This document shows, one piece after another, positions 8,961 to 16,312 of a DNA stretch of 64,000 nucleotides. This DNA is from an uncultured bacterium (GTDB lineage Bacteria; Bacillota; Clostridia; Oscillospirales; Oscillospiraceae). The DNA is taken from positions 1 through 64,000 of the forward strand of contig CANRXB010000007.1 of assembly GCA_947643715.1 (NCBI GenBank). Reading direction: 5' to 3'. Both the position numbers and the translations under genes were made by a program. A model generated the notes under the pieces. That model searched no databases, was not told the DNA's origin, and saw only the letters and a list, made by a program, of their open reading frames with translations. Numbering within the stretch: position 1 is the first letter of the stretch; every line of letters starts with the position of its first letter.

Positions 8961-9845
8961 ATGGAACGGCTGCTGATCTATTTCGTTTATGACAAAGACG
9001 GCACGATCGACGATTACATCCTTTTCGCGCTCGAGAAGCTGAGGCCATTCGTGGAAAAGCTCCTGGTGGTCGCCAACGGCAAGGTGTGCGAGAAGGGACA
9101 GAGGGATCTGGCGCGGTGGGCGGATGAGGTCACGATCAGGCCGAACACGGGCTTCGACGTGTGGGCGTACAAGACCGGAATCGAGTCGGTCGGCTGGGAT
9201 CGGCTGGAGGACTATGACGAGCTGATCCTGATGAACCACACGATCATGGGGCCTGTCTACGATCTGGAGGACATGTTCCGGGCGATGGAGTCGCGGGATC
9301 TGGACTTTTGGGGCATCACGAAATGCTTCGAGGAGAACGACCCGGCGGCGGTCGCCATGTGGAAGAACCCATACGGCTATATCCCGGAACATATACAGTC
9401 CAGTTTTTGCGCGTTCCGCAAGCGTTTGTTCAGTTCCGATGCGTTCCATGCGCTGTGGGACGGTATGCCGATGATCCAGTCCTATCATGAGTCCGGCGGG
9501 ACCTATGAGCAGGTCATCACCAAGAAGTTCGCCGACCTGGGTTATCGGTGGGACTGCTATACGGATCACAGCGGCCTGGATCCCAAGCACTATGGCTGCT
9601 GTCCGCTGATCACAGCGCCTTTGGTGATGGTCAGGGACTTGAAGTCGCCGTTCTTCAAAAGACGCTCCTTCTTCACATCGAAGCTCGAGTTCCCGTCCGC
9701 AGTGCCGTTCGTCCGCGACTTTTGGGATTTCCTGCGTGATGAGACGGAGTATGACACGGGTATGGTGATGAAGAACATGATCCGCTGCTGCAATCAGCGG
9801 GATATCGTCGAGTCCCTGCTGTTGTTCCATGTGATAGATGTCTAA
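8961..9845 (+). CDS. RgpF-like protein, N-terminal-domain-only version
   Basis: The 294-residue product aligns by eye with the N-terminal half of the 4090-6003 protein: LLIYFVYDKDGTIDDYI, NTGFDVWAYKTG, DELILMNHTIMGP, LDFWGITK, YIPEHIQSSF and FFKRRSFF occur in the same order and spacing. It lacks the second RgpF half. The following gene, 2 bp away, encodes a protein resembling that missing half, so the two may work as a split pair. GGAGGGGAGAC precedes the ATG. A glycosyltransferase role is inferred from the family; acceptor and sugar are unknown. Confidence 0.8.
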   Translation: MERLLIYFVYDKDGTIDDYILFALEKLRPFVEKLLVVANGKVCEKGQRDLARWADEVTIRPNTGFDVWAYKTGIESVGWDRLEDYDELILMNHTIMGPVYDLEDMFRAMESRDLDFWGITKCFEENDPAAVAMWKNPYGYIPEHIQSSFCAFRKRLFSSDAFHALWDGMPMIQSYHESGGTYEQVITKKFADLGYRWDCYTDHSGLDPKHYGCCPLITAPLVMVRDLKSPFFKRRSFFTSKLEFPSAVPFVRDFWDFLRDETEYDTGMVMKNMIRCCNQRDIVESLLLFHVIDV

Positions 9846-9847
9846 AA

Positions 9848-10834
9848 ATGACGGAGGAGGGGATGGCCGTGGCGAGGGGAGCAGCATGTAAAAAAGCGAT
9901 CTTCATCAATTCCGAGAACATCGTCCTCAAGGACAAGCTCGAAAGGGCCGTGAAGCAGTTCGATGGCTCGTACAGCGTTTTCGTCGGCACGCGATCGGAC
10001 AACGACCTGTCGTCGCTGTGCACAGGGACCGGCGCGTCCTATCGTGATCACGACTACATCGTGTGGATCGATCCGGAGTCGATCTCAAAAAATGAGGTGT
10101 TCCGGAACTATACGGCGAGGCAGGACTACCATGTGTTCGACCTTTTGGAGAGGCGCGAGGTGGTGGAACGGGCGATATCGATCATGGAACAGGACAGCTC
10201 GATCGGCGCGCTCTCTTTTCCCGTGGACTACCTGCAAGCTTCCAATTGGGATCAATACGAATGCTGGGCCGATTATTTCAAGCTGGTGGAGAGATGGATG
10301 CGGGTCAACGACATCGATGTGGGCATCGATATCGACAGACCTCCGGTCATCACCGCGGACGGCTGCTGCGTGATCCGGACGAAGGCCATCTGGGACCTGG
10401 AGGAGCTCCGATTCAAGCTCTATAATACGCAGTTCCTGGCCTTCGCGATCGCCATCATCTGCCAGAAGAACGGTTATCTGCCCCAGTACATGCTGACCAA
10501 GCGGATCTTGATCAACAACAGCTTTGGATATGAGACCTATACGAGCTGGATGCCGGATGTGCTCAAGGTGAAAAAGGAGTATTACAGGCAGCTCACGCAG
10601 TACAACAAGGAGAACCAGGAGTATTTCGAGCAGACCCTGCAATGCTTGAGGGACCAATTGGCGCAGGCCACGCAGTGCCACAGCGAGCGGGAAGCCTATT
10701 TGGAGCAGGTGCAGCAGTCCTTGCAGGGGCAGATCGCCCAGCAGCAGGAGACGATCGCCCAGCTTGGAGCGGAGCTGGAAGCGGCCCGGAGCCGCGCGAC
10801 GCTGCGCGGCAGGCTCCGGCGATTGTTCTCATGA
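9848..10834 (+). CDS. RgpF second-half-like protein with C-terminal coiled coil
   Basis: This is a 328-residue protein without a clear name. Residues about 15-230 resemble the second halves of the neighbouring RgpF-like proteins: DYIVWIDPESISKNE, a REVVERAISIMEQDSSIGALSFP stretch, VITADGCCVIRTKAIWD and ICQKNGYLP. The last 85 residues are rich in Gln and Glu and predict a coiled coil, ending in a basic tail (RGRLRRLFS). It probably partners the N-domain protein encoded 2 bp upstream. The stop overlaps the ATG of the next gene (ATGA). Function as a glycosyltransferase accessory is inference. Confidence 0.7.
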   Translation: MTEEGMAVARGAACKKAIFINSENIVLKDKLERAVKQFDGSYSVFVGTRSDNDLSSLCTGTGASYRDHDYIVWIDPESISKNEVFRNYTARQDYHVFDLLERREVVERAISIMEQDSSIGALSFPVDYLQASNWDQYECWADYFKLVERWMRVNDIDVGIDIDRPPVITADGCCVIRTKAIWDLEELRFKLYNTQFLAFAIAIICQKNGYLPQYMLTKRILINNSFGYETYTSWMPDVLKVKKEYYRQLTQYNKENQEYFEQTLQCLRDQLAQATQCHSEREAYLEQVQQSLQGQIAQQQETIAQLGAELEAARSRATLRGRLRRLFS

Positions 10835-13263
10835 CCACGACCGAAAGAGAGGGGACCGGCTTGGAGCAGACGGGAAAGAGACATCACACCCATAGGATCG
10901 GCATCTTCTTCTACTATGACGGGGAGGACAAGGTGGACCGGTATGTCGGCGATCTGCTGGACGCGGCCTGCGTCGGGATCGACCGGCTGCTGGTGGTGAG
11001 CAACGGTCCTCTCGACGCGCAGGCCCGCGAGCTCTTCCGGCGGTACGCGGCGAAGGGCGACATCCTCGTGCGTGAGAACCGGGGCTTCGACGTGTGGGCC
11101 TACAAAGCGGGGCTGGATCGCTTGGGTTGGGAGGAGATCGGCGGGTACGACGAGCTGATCCTCTTCAACCACACCATCATCCCCGTCGTTCCCAGCTTCG
11201 CCGGTGTCTTTGAAAAGATGGAGGCCAGGCAGGAGCTCGATTTCTGGGGCCTGACCGCGCATCATGGCTCGCCCAATAAGGACCCGTTCCACGGACCATA
11301 CGGATATCTTCCGGTCCACATCCAGTCGCATTTCCTCGCTTTTCGCAGGAGCGTCACATCCGCCGCCTCGTTCCGGCGCTTTTGGGACGAGCTGGTCCCG
11401 ATCGAAAGCTATGAGGACTCTGTTTCCAGGTTCGAGAGCTACATCACCAAGTGGCTGGAGGACCAGGGCTTCCGCTGGGACGTCTACATAGATATGAGCG
11501 CCCTGGTGAAGTACACGCCGTACCCCCTCTTCGACCTGCCCGTATATGCGGTGCGCGACCATGGCGCGCCCGTCGTGAAACGGAAGGGGTTCGTGATGGG
11601 GAACGAGCATTTCCTGCTCTCCGGCAACGATCCCCTGGTGAGCAGGGAACTGCTGGACTACCTGCGGGCCGAAGGCCGCTGCGACACGGAAAAGATCTAT
11701 GACAATATCATCCGGACCGCGCCGCAGCGGGAGATCTTTGAAAGCGCTGGCATGATGTACCCGGTGTCCCAAAACGCCGGAACACCGGGGCGCAGGCCGT
11801 CGGCTGCGGTGGCGATCGTCGTGGGCCGGGGCTGGGAGCTCGAGCTGGCGTCGTTCAAAGAGCTCGTTTCCCTGTACTCGGTGTTCGTGGTGGCGGAGCG
11901 GGAGTGGATCGAAGCGTTTGGCGACAGGGTCCCGGCGGAGGTCGTCCTCACGCAGAGCGGGACGATAAGGCCCTCTGCGCCCGACCTGTTCACCGGCGCG
12001 CCGTTCGACTATCGGGACTATGAGTTCGTCTGCGTGATCGATCCGCACCAAAAAGACGCCCCCGACGGGACGGTGGAGGCGCAGCAGATATGGAACATGG
12101 GGCAGCTCGTCTTGGTGAGGGAGGCCGTCAGATTACTGCTCACTACCCTCCGGGGGGGGGTTATAGAAACGATGACGGAGGCGCCCCACGTCGGCCTGCT
12201 GACGATCCCGCCGCGTTCCCAGCAGCTCGATCGTTCCGAGCTGATACACCTCTGGAGGACGCACAGAGAGCGGATCCTGGAGCACCTTGGAGGGGTCGAT
12301 CCCGCAGCGTTCACGGAAAAAAGCGTTCCGATGTACATCCAGAGCGGCGTTTTTTGGCTGCGCACCTGCGCAGTCGCAGGAGACGCGGAGCGGATGGAAC
12401 GCTTCTATGAGGACCTGGACGATCCGCGTTGTTTCCATCTGTTCCTGCCGCTGCTGATCCAAAAGAACGGATCCCTGCCCGGTATGGTCTGCGATGAGTC
12501 CATTTTGATGAGCAGGTATTTTGAATTCGGATATGAGGTGCGGCAGATGTATGAGCTCTTGGGGATGAAGAACGAGATGGATCAGATCCGGCAGATATAT
12601 CTGTGCGAAAAGGACGAGCTGGACCAGATCCGGCAGATATACCTGGACGAGAAGGACGAGCTGGACCAGATCCGGCGGATATACCTGGGCGAAAAGGACG
12701 AGCTGGACCAGATCCGGCGGATATACCTGGACGAGAAGGATGAGCTGGGCCAGATCCGGCGGATATACCTGGACGAGAAGGACGAGCTGGACCAGATCCG
12801 GCGGATATACCTGGACGAAAAGGACGAACTGGACCAGATCCGGCGGATATACCTGGATGAAAAAGACGAGCTGGACCAGATCCGGCGGACATATCTGGGC
12901 GAGAAGGACGAGCTGGGCCAGATCCGGCGGATATACCTGGATGAAAAAGACGAGCTGGACCAGATCCGGCGGATATATCTGGACGAGAAGGCGGGATTGG
13001 AACAGCTCCGGTATGGATGCTTGGGCGAGCGGGAGGAGTTGGACCAGATCCGCCAGGCGTATCTCCGCCAGATGGACGCTTTGTCGGCGGCATTGCAGGA
13101 GTGCAGGGAGAGGACGGAGCGCAGCCTGACGGCCAGGGCCGGCCGGGCCTGCAAGAAGATCTGGGCGCGGCTGAAAAGGTGGCTCGGGAGAGCGGACCCG
13201 ACGCCGGCAGGGGCCGATGCGGGCGGGACGGGCCATGATGGGGACCCGGGCAAAGGAGCGTGA
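10831..13263 (+). CDS. RgpF-like two-domain protein with long tandem-repeat helical region
   Basis: This 810-residue protein has an RgpF-like N-domain (about 25-300: IGIFFYYDGEDKVDRY, NRGFDVWAYKAG, LDFWGLTAHHG, YLPVHIQSHF) and a second RgpF-like half (about 325-570: YEFVCVIDPHQ, GLLTIPPR, LLIQKNGSLPG). It then has twelve 14-residue repeats (583-750, consensus LDQIRRIYLDEKDE) and a basic amphipathic tail (KKIWARLKRWLGR). The start is ATG 10831, overlapping the previous stop; TTG 10861, behind GAGAGGGGA, is an alternative. A G9 run at 12152-12160 lies inside the second half. The repeat helix could hold the catalytic domains away from the membrane or set a distance. Confidence 0.8.
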   Translation: MTTTEREGTGLEQTGKRHHTHRIGIFFYYDGEDKVDRYVGDLLDAACVGIDRLLVVSNGPLDAQARELFRRYAAKGDILVRENRGFDVWAYKAGLDRLGWEEIGGYDELILFNHTIIPVVPSFAGVFEKMEARQELDFWGLTAHHGSPNKDPFHGPYGYLPVHIQSHFLAFRRSVTSAASFRRFWDELVPIESYEDSVSRFESYITKWLEDQGFRWDVYIDMSALVKYTPYPLFDLPVYAVRDHGAPVVKRKGFVMGNEHFLLSGNDPLVSRELLDYLRAEGRCDTEKIYDNIIRTAPQREIFESAGMMYPVSQNAGTPGRRPSAAVAIVVGRGWELELASFKELVSLYSVFVVAEREWIEAFGDRVPAEVVLTQSGTIRPSAPDLFTGAPFDYRDYEFVCVIDPHQKDAPDGTVEAQQIWNMGQLVLVREAVRLLLTTLRGGVIETMTEAPHVGLLTIPPRSQQLDRSELIHLWRTHRERILEHLGGVDPAAFTEKSVPMYIQSGVFWLRTCAVAGDAERMERFYEDLDDPRCFHLFLPLLIQKNGSLPGMVCDESILMSRYFEFGYEVRQMYELLGMKNEMDQIRQIYLCEKDELDQIRQIYLDEKDELDQIRRIYLGEKDELDQIRRIYLDEKDELGQIRRIYLDEKDELDQIRRIYLDEKDELDQIRRIYLDEKDELDQIRRTYLGEKDELGQIRRIYLDEKDELDQIRRIYLDEKAGLEQLRYGCLGEREELDQIRQAYLRQMDALSAALQECRERTERSLTARAGRACKKIWARLKRWLGRADPTPAGADAGGTGHDGDPGKGA
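12152..12160 (+). repeat. G9 homopolymer inside a coding sequence
   Basis: Nine consecutive G residues read CGG GGG GGG GTT in frame, at about codon 441 of the repeat-containing RgpF-like gene. A gain or loss of one G would frameshift the gene before its repeat region and tail. It is a candidate slippage site. Confidence 0.75.
12577..13080 (+). repeat. Twelve tandem 42-bp repeats coding a 14-residue helical repeat
   Basis: Twelve back-to-back 42-bp units encode consensus LDQIRRIYLDEKDE. Units 1-10 are near identical, differing mainly at synonymous GAC/GAT and GAG/GAA positions and at D/G swaps. Units 11-12 have decayed. The unit length is a multiple of three, so copy-number change keeps the frame. 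Fourteen residues equal two heptads, and the composition predicts a long charged helix. There are no spacers, so it is not a CRISPR array. Confidence 0.95.
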
Positions 13264-13267
13264 GACC

Positions 13268-14692
13268 ATGGAAAAGAAGGACTGGAAAAAGATATCGTTC
13301 CTCATGATCGGCGTGGTCATGGCGGGGATCTATCCGCTGGTGTTCCTGTGGACGGCCAACGCCGCTATGATCGTCCAGGTGGGCGGCATCCTGATGACGC
13401 TGGCCGGTCTGGCGGCGGCAGCGGCGGGGGCGTTCTTCCTGCTCGTTTGGATCGGCAAGAAGCCCTCATCGGCGGCGCTGGCGTCGTTCGTCCTGATCCT
13501 GCTGTTCGAGAACGGGGCGTTCCTGCACGAAGCCATGGTCTGGGCCGTCCCTCGGCTGCGCTATTGGCATACGGCCGCGCTGCTGGCGGTCTTTGGGGGC
13601 GCAGCCGCATATCTCATGTTCAAGCTCAAGGAGACCGCCGCGGACACGGTGGCGTTGGTCGTTTCCCTGATGTTCACGGCGCTGGTCTGCTTCAATGCGA
13701 TCGGGGCGGTCCCGGCCGCGATCTCGGCGCAGAGCGCCTCGACGCCGTCCGACGGAAAGACGCCCCAGGGAGAAGGGGAGACCGCCGGGCGGAACATCTA
13801 CTGGCTGCTGTTCGATGAATATTCCAGCGATTACGTGTTCCAAAAGTATTTCGACTACGACAACAGTGCGTTCACCGGCGCGCTGGAGGAGATGGGGTTC
13901 GATATCTCTCGCACGTCGGTGAATGAGTGCAACAAAACAGCCGTCATCACCGCCAATATCGCCAATCTGGGCTACGTCGCGGCGTATAGCGATGACAGGA
14001 CGGCACAGGAGGACTGGGCGCTGGTATTGGAGGCGCGTAAGTCCGGCGTGATCGTTCCGATGGCTGAAAGCCATGGATATGAAGTGGTGGGCATCGGCAG
14101 TGCCGATTACTATGGATATACGGGTGAACCTGTGGCGGCCAAGTCGGACAGCGGCGTGACCATGGATGGGGAAAACGTGCCGGTGCTGTTCTGGAAGCAG
14201 ACCATACTTTTCCCCTTTACGACGATCGACGCAGATGTGCAGGCCAAAACGATCCTGTCTCAGTTGAGATACCTCCAAGACCCGGAAAACATCCCAAAGG
14301 GGAACACGTTCGTCCTGTCGCACATCAATTCGCCCCATACACCGTTCTTGTTCGACCGGGACGGGAAGCTGCTGCCGGCGAACGTCTCGCGTGATGCGGC
14401 GTATTACATTGGGCAATGCCAGTTCTTGAATGGCGAGATCCTCAAGATAGTGAGGACGATCGTCGAGAACGATCCGGAAGCGATGATCGCAGTCATTTCG
14501 GACCATGGGCGAAGAGGCGGGGTCCCATATGACGATGATAGGAGGATCTATGCGGCCTTGTACGATGCGGGGAACGAGGTGGATATAGAAGGTCTGAGCG
14601 GTATGAACATCATGATCGAGATGCTCAATGGGGTGTTTGGGACGGACATCGAGCATGTCGAGCCCATCGTTTTGGAGGAGGTGTCCCATTGA
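13268..14692 (+). CDS. Membrane-anchored sulfatase / phosphoglycerol-transferase-like enzyme
   Basis: The 474-residue protein has about four N-terminal transmembrane helices (residues about 10-155) and then an extracytoplasmic alkaline-phosphatase-superfamily domain. Visible motifs are IYWLLFDEYSSD (first metal Asp), NKTAVITANIANLGY (the usual Thr/Ser nucleophile region), LSHINSPHTPFLFD and VISDHGRRGG (Asp-His metal ligands). The family includes LTA synthase-like and sulfatase-like enzymes that transfer or remove phospho- or sulfo-groups on envelope polymers. The ATG at 13268 is chosen for the AAAGGAG 8 bp upstream. Substrate is unknown; the phosphonate or phosphate decoration of the same polymer is a candidate. 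Confidence 0.8.
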   Translation: MEKKDWKKISFLMIGVVMAGIYPLVFLWTANAAMIVQVGGILMTLAGLAAAAAGAFFLLVWIGKKPSSAALASFVLILLFENGAFLHEAMVWAVPRLRYWHTAALLAVFGGAAAYLMFKLKETAADTVALVVSLMFTALVCFNAIGAVPAAISAQSASTPSDGKTPQGEGETAGRNIYWLLFDEYSSDYVFQKYFDYDNSAFTGALEEMGFDISRTSVNECNKTAVITANIANLGYVAAYSDDRTAQEDWALVLEARKSGVIVPMAESHGYEVVGIGSADYYGYTGEPVAAKSDSGVTMDGENVPVLFWKQTILFPFTTIDADVQAKTILSQLRYLQDPENIPKGNTFVLSHINSPHTPFLFDRDGKLLPANVSRDAAYYIGQCQFLNGEILKIVRTIVENDPEAMIAVISDHGRRGGVPYDDDRRIYAALYDAGNEVDIEGLSGMNIMIEMLNGVFGTDIEHVEPIVLEEVSH

Positions 14693-16053
14693 TGCGCAGA
14701 ACTGTGAAGATAGTATCGCTAGTCATCCTGGGGACTGTGTTCCTCCTGTGGATGACATGCTCGACCGAGCTGATCGCGCGATGGAGGAGCACTTCAAAGA
14801 TCGTGGAAATCGGACCGCTTGGTGAGGAAATGATGGGGCTCTCTTTTTATCAGGCTGCGAACTTCGAGCAATTGGATACGTTGTTCGACACCATGCGGTT
14901 GGAAGGGTATGTCTACAACATCTCACATGCCACCGATGACGAGGCGACCAGGAGCTTATTGCTGGCGTCGGAAAAGGGCTGTTATCAGATAGAGCTGGAA
15001 GAATTGGTGAACGTCGCGAAGATATATTACACCAAATTTGACGAGACACCGAAATCATACACTGGGTTCGGCCTGGACTTTTGCCCGCTGGGGCTGGAGG
15101 ACGGCTCGTATGAGCTGCTCCTCCAGGTAGAGGAGAACGGCACGCCTGTCACCCGAGTGCCAACGGGCTATGTGATCGAAAAGGTGGATGGCTATTCCAC
15201 CCTGCGATACCGGCCGTCCGATCCGGCGCCGGAGATCTTGGAGGCTTCGGGCTGGGCGAACGCGGGCATCGATCGATCGGAGCTGAGTGAGGACGGGACC
15301 TTGGAGCTGTCAGGCTGGGCCATCGTGGACGGGGTGGGCTCCACCGAGGAGACGAACGTCTTTTTAGAGGTGTCCAGCGGCGGGGAGGCGGTCGGGACCT
15401 TCAGCACGACGAAGGAGAACATCACCTACATCGCGGACTATTTCGGGAACGAGGGCCTGTATTCGGCGGGGTTCCGGGCGTGCGTCCCCGGCGTCTCGGC
15501 GGACGGCCTGGAGGTCAGGGTGTTCGTGGAGCATCAGGGCACGTTCTACAAGTGCTCGTATCATTTCGAGCCTGATGCCGGACTGGAGGGCATGGTGTCC
15601 GTATCGGATCTGACCGGGACGCCGGTGGAGGACGAGTGGGCGCAGACGCAGGCCGTAGAGATGGAGGACGTCCAGGAGGCCCTTGGCTGGGCGAACGCGG
15701 GGCTGAGCCGGTTCGAGCTGAGCGAGGACGGGACGCTGCGCCTGGCCGGCTGGGGGATCGTGGACGGGGTGGGTTCCGCCGAGGAGACGGAGGTCTATGT
15801 CCAGCTCTGCGATGGGACAGGCTCTTTGGGGACGTACCAGACGAAAAAGGAGCCTGCCGCCTATATCGCGGAGTATTTCGACAACGACGGCTATCAGATG
15901 TCGGGGTTCCGGGTCTCGATCCCCGGGGTCGGCACGAAAGAGGTGGAGATCAGGGTGTTCGTGGGATATCACGGTGGGATCTACCGCTGTGCGTACCATT
16001 TCGAGTACGATGAGGGCAGTGGAGGGCCGATCTCCGTCTCCGATCTGGAGTAA
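14692..16053 (+). CDS. Secreted or membrane-anchored protein with duplicated domain, unknown function
   Basis: I do not recognise a family. The 453-residue protein starts with a signal-anchor helix (about 5-25) and an N-terminal region (30-180). Two copies of a module of about 120 residues follow (about 180-300 and 325-445). Shared signatures are GWANAGI/GLSR, ELSEDGTL, GWxIVDGVGS, EETxVF/YxxL, YIADYF/YIAEYF, GFRxxxPGV, EVRVFV/EIRVFV and Y(K/R)C(S/A)YHFE. Each copy looks beta-rich. The ATG at 14692 overlaps the upstream stop and has GGAGGAG before it. It is likely extracytoplasmic and translationally coupled to the sulfatase-like enzyme, so a role in polymer modification or anchoring is plausible but unproven. 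Confidence 0.7.
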   Translation: MRRTVKIVSLVILGTVFLLWMTCSTELIARWRSTSKIVEIGPLGEEMMGLSFYQAANFEQLDTLFDTMRLEGYVYNISHATDDEATRSLLLASEKGCYQIELEELVNVAKIYYTKFDETPKSYTGFGLDFCPLGLEDGSYELLLQVEENGTPVTRVPTGYVIEKVDGYSTLRYRPSDPAPEILEASGWANAGIDRSELSEDGTLELSGWAIVDGVGSTEETNVFLEVSSGGEAVGTFSTTKENITYIADYFGNEGLYSAGFRACVPGVSADGLEVRVFVEHQGTFYKCSYHFEPDAGLEGMVSVSDLTGTPVEDEWAQTQAVEMEDVQEALGWANAGLSRFELSEDGTLRLAGWGIVDGVGSAEETEVYVQLCDGTGSLGTYQTKKEPAAYIAEYFDNDGYQMSGFRVSIPGVGTKEVEIRVFVGYHGGIYRCAYHFEYDEGSGGPISVSDLE

Positions 16054-16057
16054 AGGG

Positions 16058-16168
16058 GCCGATCTGGTCGAAGTGCAAAAAAGCAGATGTGCACAGAGCA
16101 TACTCTATGCGCATCTGCGATCGATGTCCCTCATGGCACGATACGATTACTTATTCGACCAGATCGGC
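16058..16168. repeat. Nested inverted repeats in an intergenic region
   Basis: A 15-bp perfect inverted repeat (GCCGATCTGGTCGAA at 16058-16072; its reverse complement at 16154-16168) encloses 81 bp. Inside is a 16-bp-arm hairpin at 16083-16118 with loop CATA, one mismatch and one G-T pair. On the minus strand that inner hairpin is followed by six T. The arrangement suggests a structured RNA or a small palindromic element. Confidence 0.75.
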
Positions 16169-16217
16169 AAAAATATAACCCCATATCTGAAATTTTTCGA
16201 CTAAGGGCAACATGATC

Positions 16218-16261
16218 AAAAAGTATACTTTTTGCACACCTTGCCGAAAGGCAAGGTGTGC
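16218..16261. repeat. AT-rich 16-bp palindrome abutting a GAAA-tetraloop hairpin
   Basis: AAAAAGTATACTTTTT (16218-16233) is a perfect palindrome. It is followed at once by a 12-bp-stem hairpin, GCACACCTTGCC (16234-16245), loop GAAA, GGCAAGGTGTGC (16250-16261). About 10 bp further on is a short T run (TATTTTTGG). It may be a terminator or attenuator before the phosphonate genes. Base composition here is visibly poorer in GC than the flanking genes. Confidence 0.6.
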
Positions 16262-16312
16262 CATCCCTATTTTTGGATACGAGATATCCCGACGATCAGG
16301 AGGCGGTCTCGA

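Noticed and set aside
10696-12051. 451-codon minus-strand open frame opposite the RgpF-like gene
   Set aside because: High GC leaves antisense frames open. The plus-strand frame has clear RgpF signatures; the antisense product looks like low-complexity His/Arg/Pro sequence.
12577-13080. Regular repeats as a possible CRISPR array
   Set aside because: The units abut with no spacers, encode a protein repeat in frame and have no cas genes nearby.
12133-13320. Long minus-strand open frames (up to 395 codons) opposite the repeat region
   Set aside because: They are shadows of the repeated plus-strand codons; periodic DNA keeps several frames open. They lack a ribosome-binding site and family similarity.
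16073-16312. A lysine-, SAM- or c-di-GMP-type riboswitch before the YidC fusion
   Set aside because: The hairpins do not show consensus loops of any riboswitch class I know. It is reported only as structured DNA/RNA.
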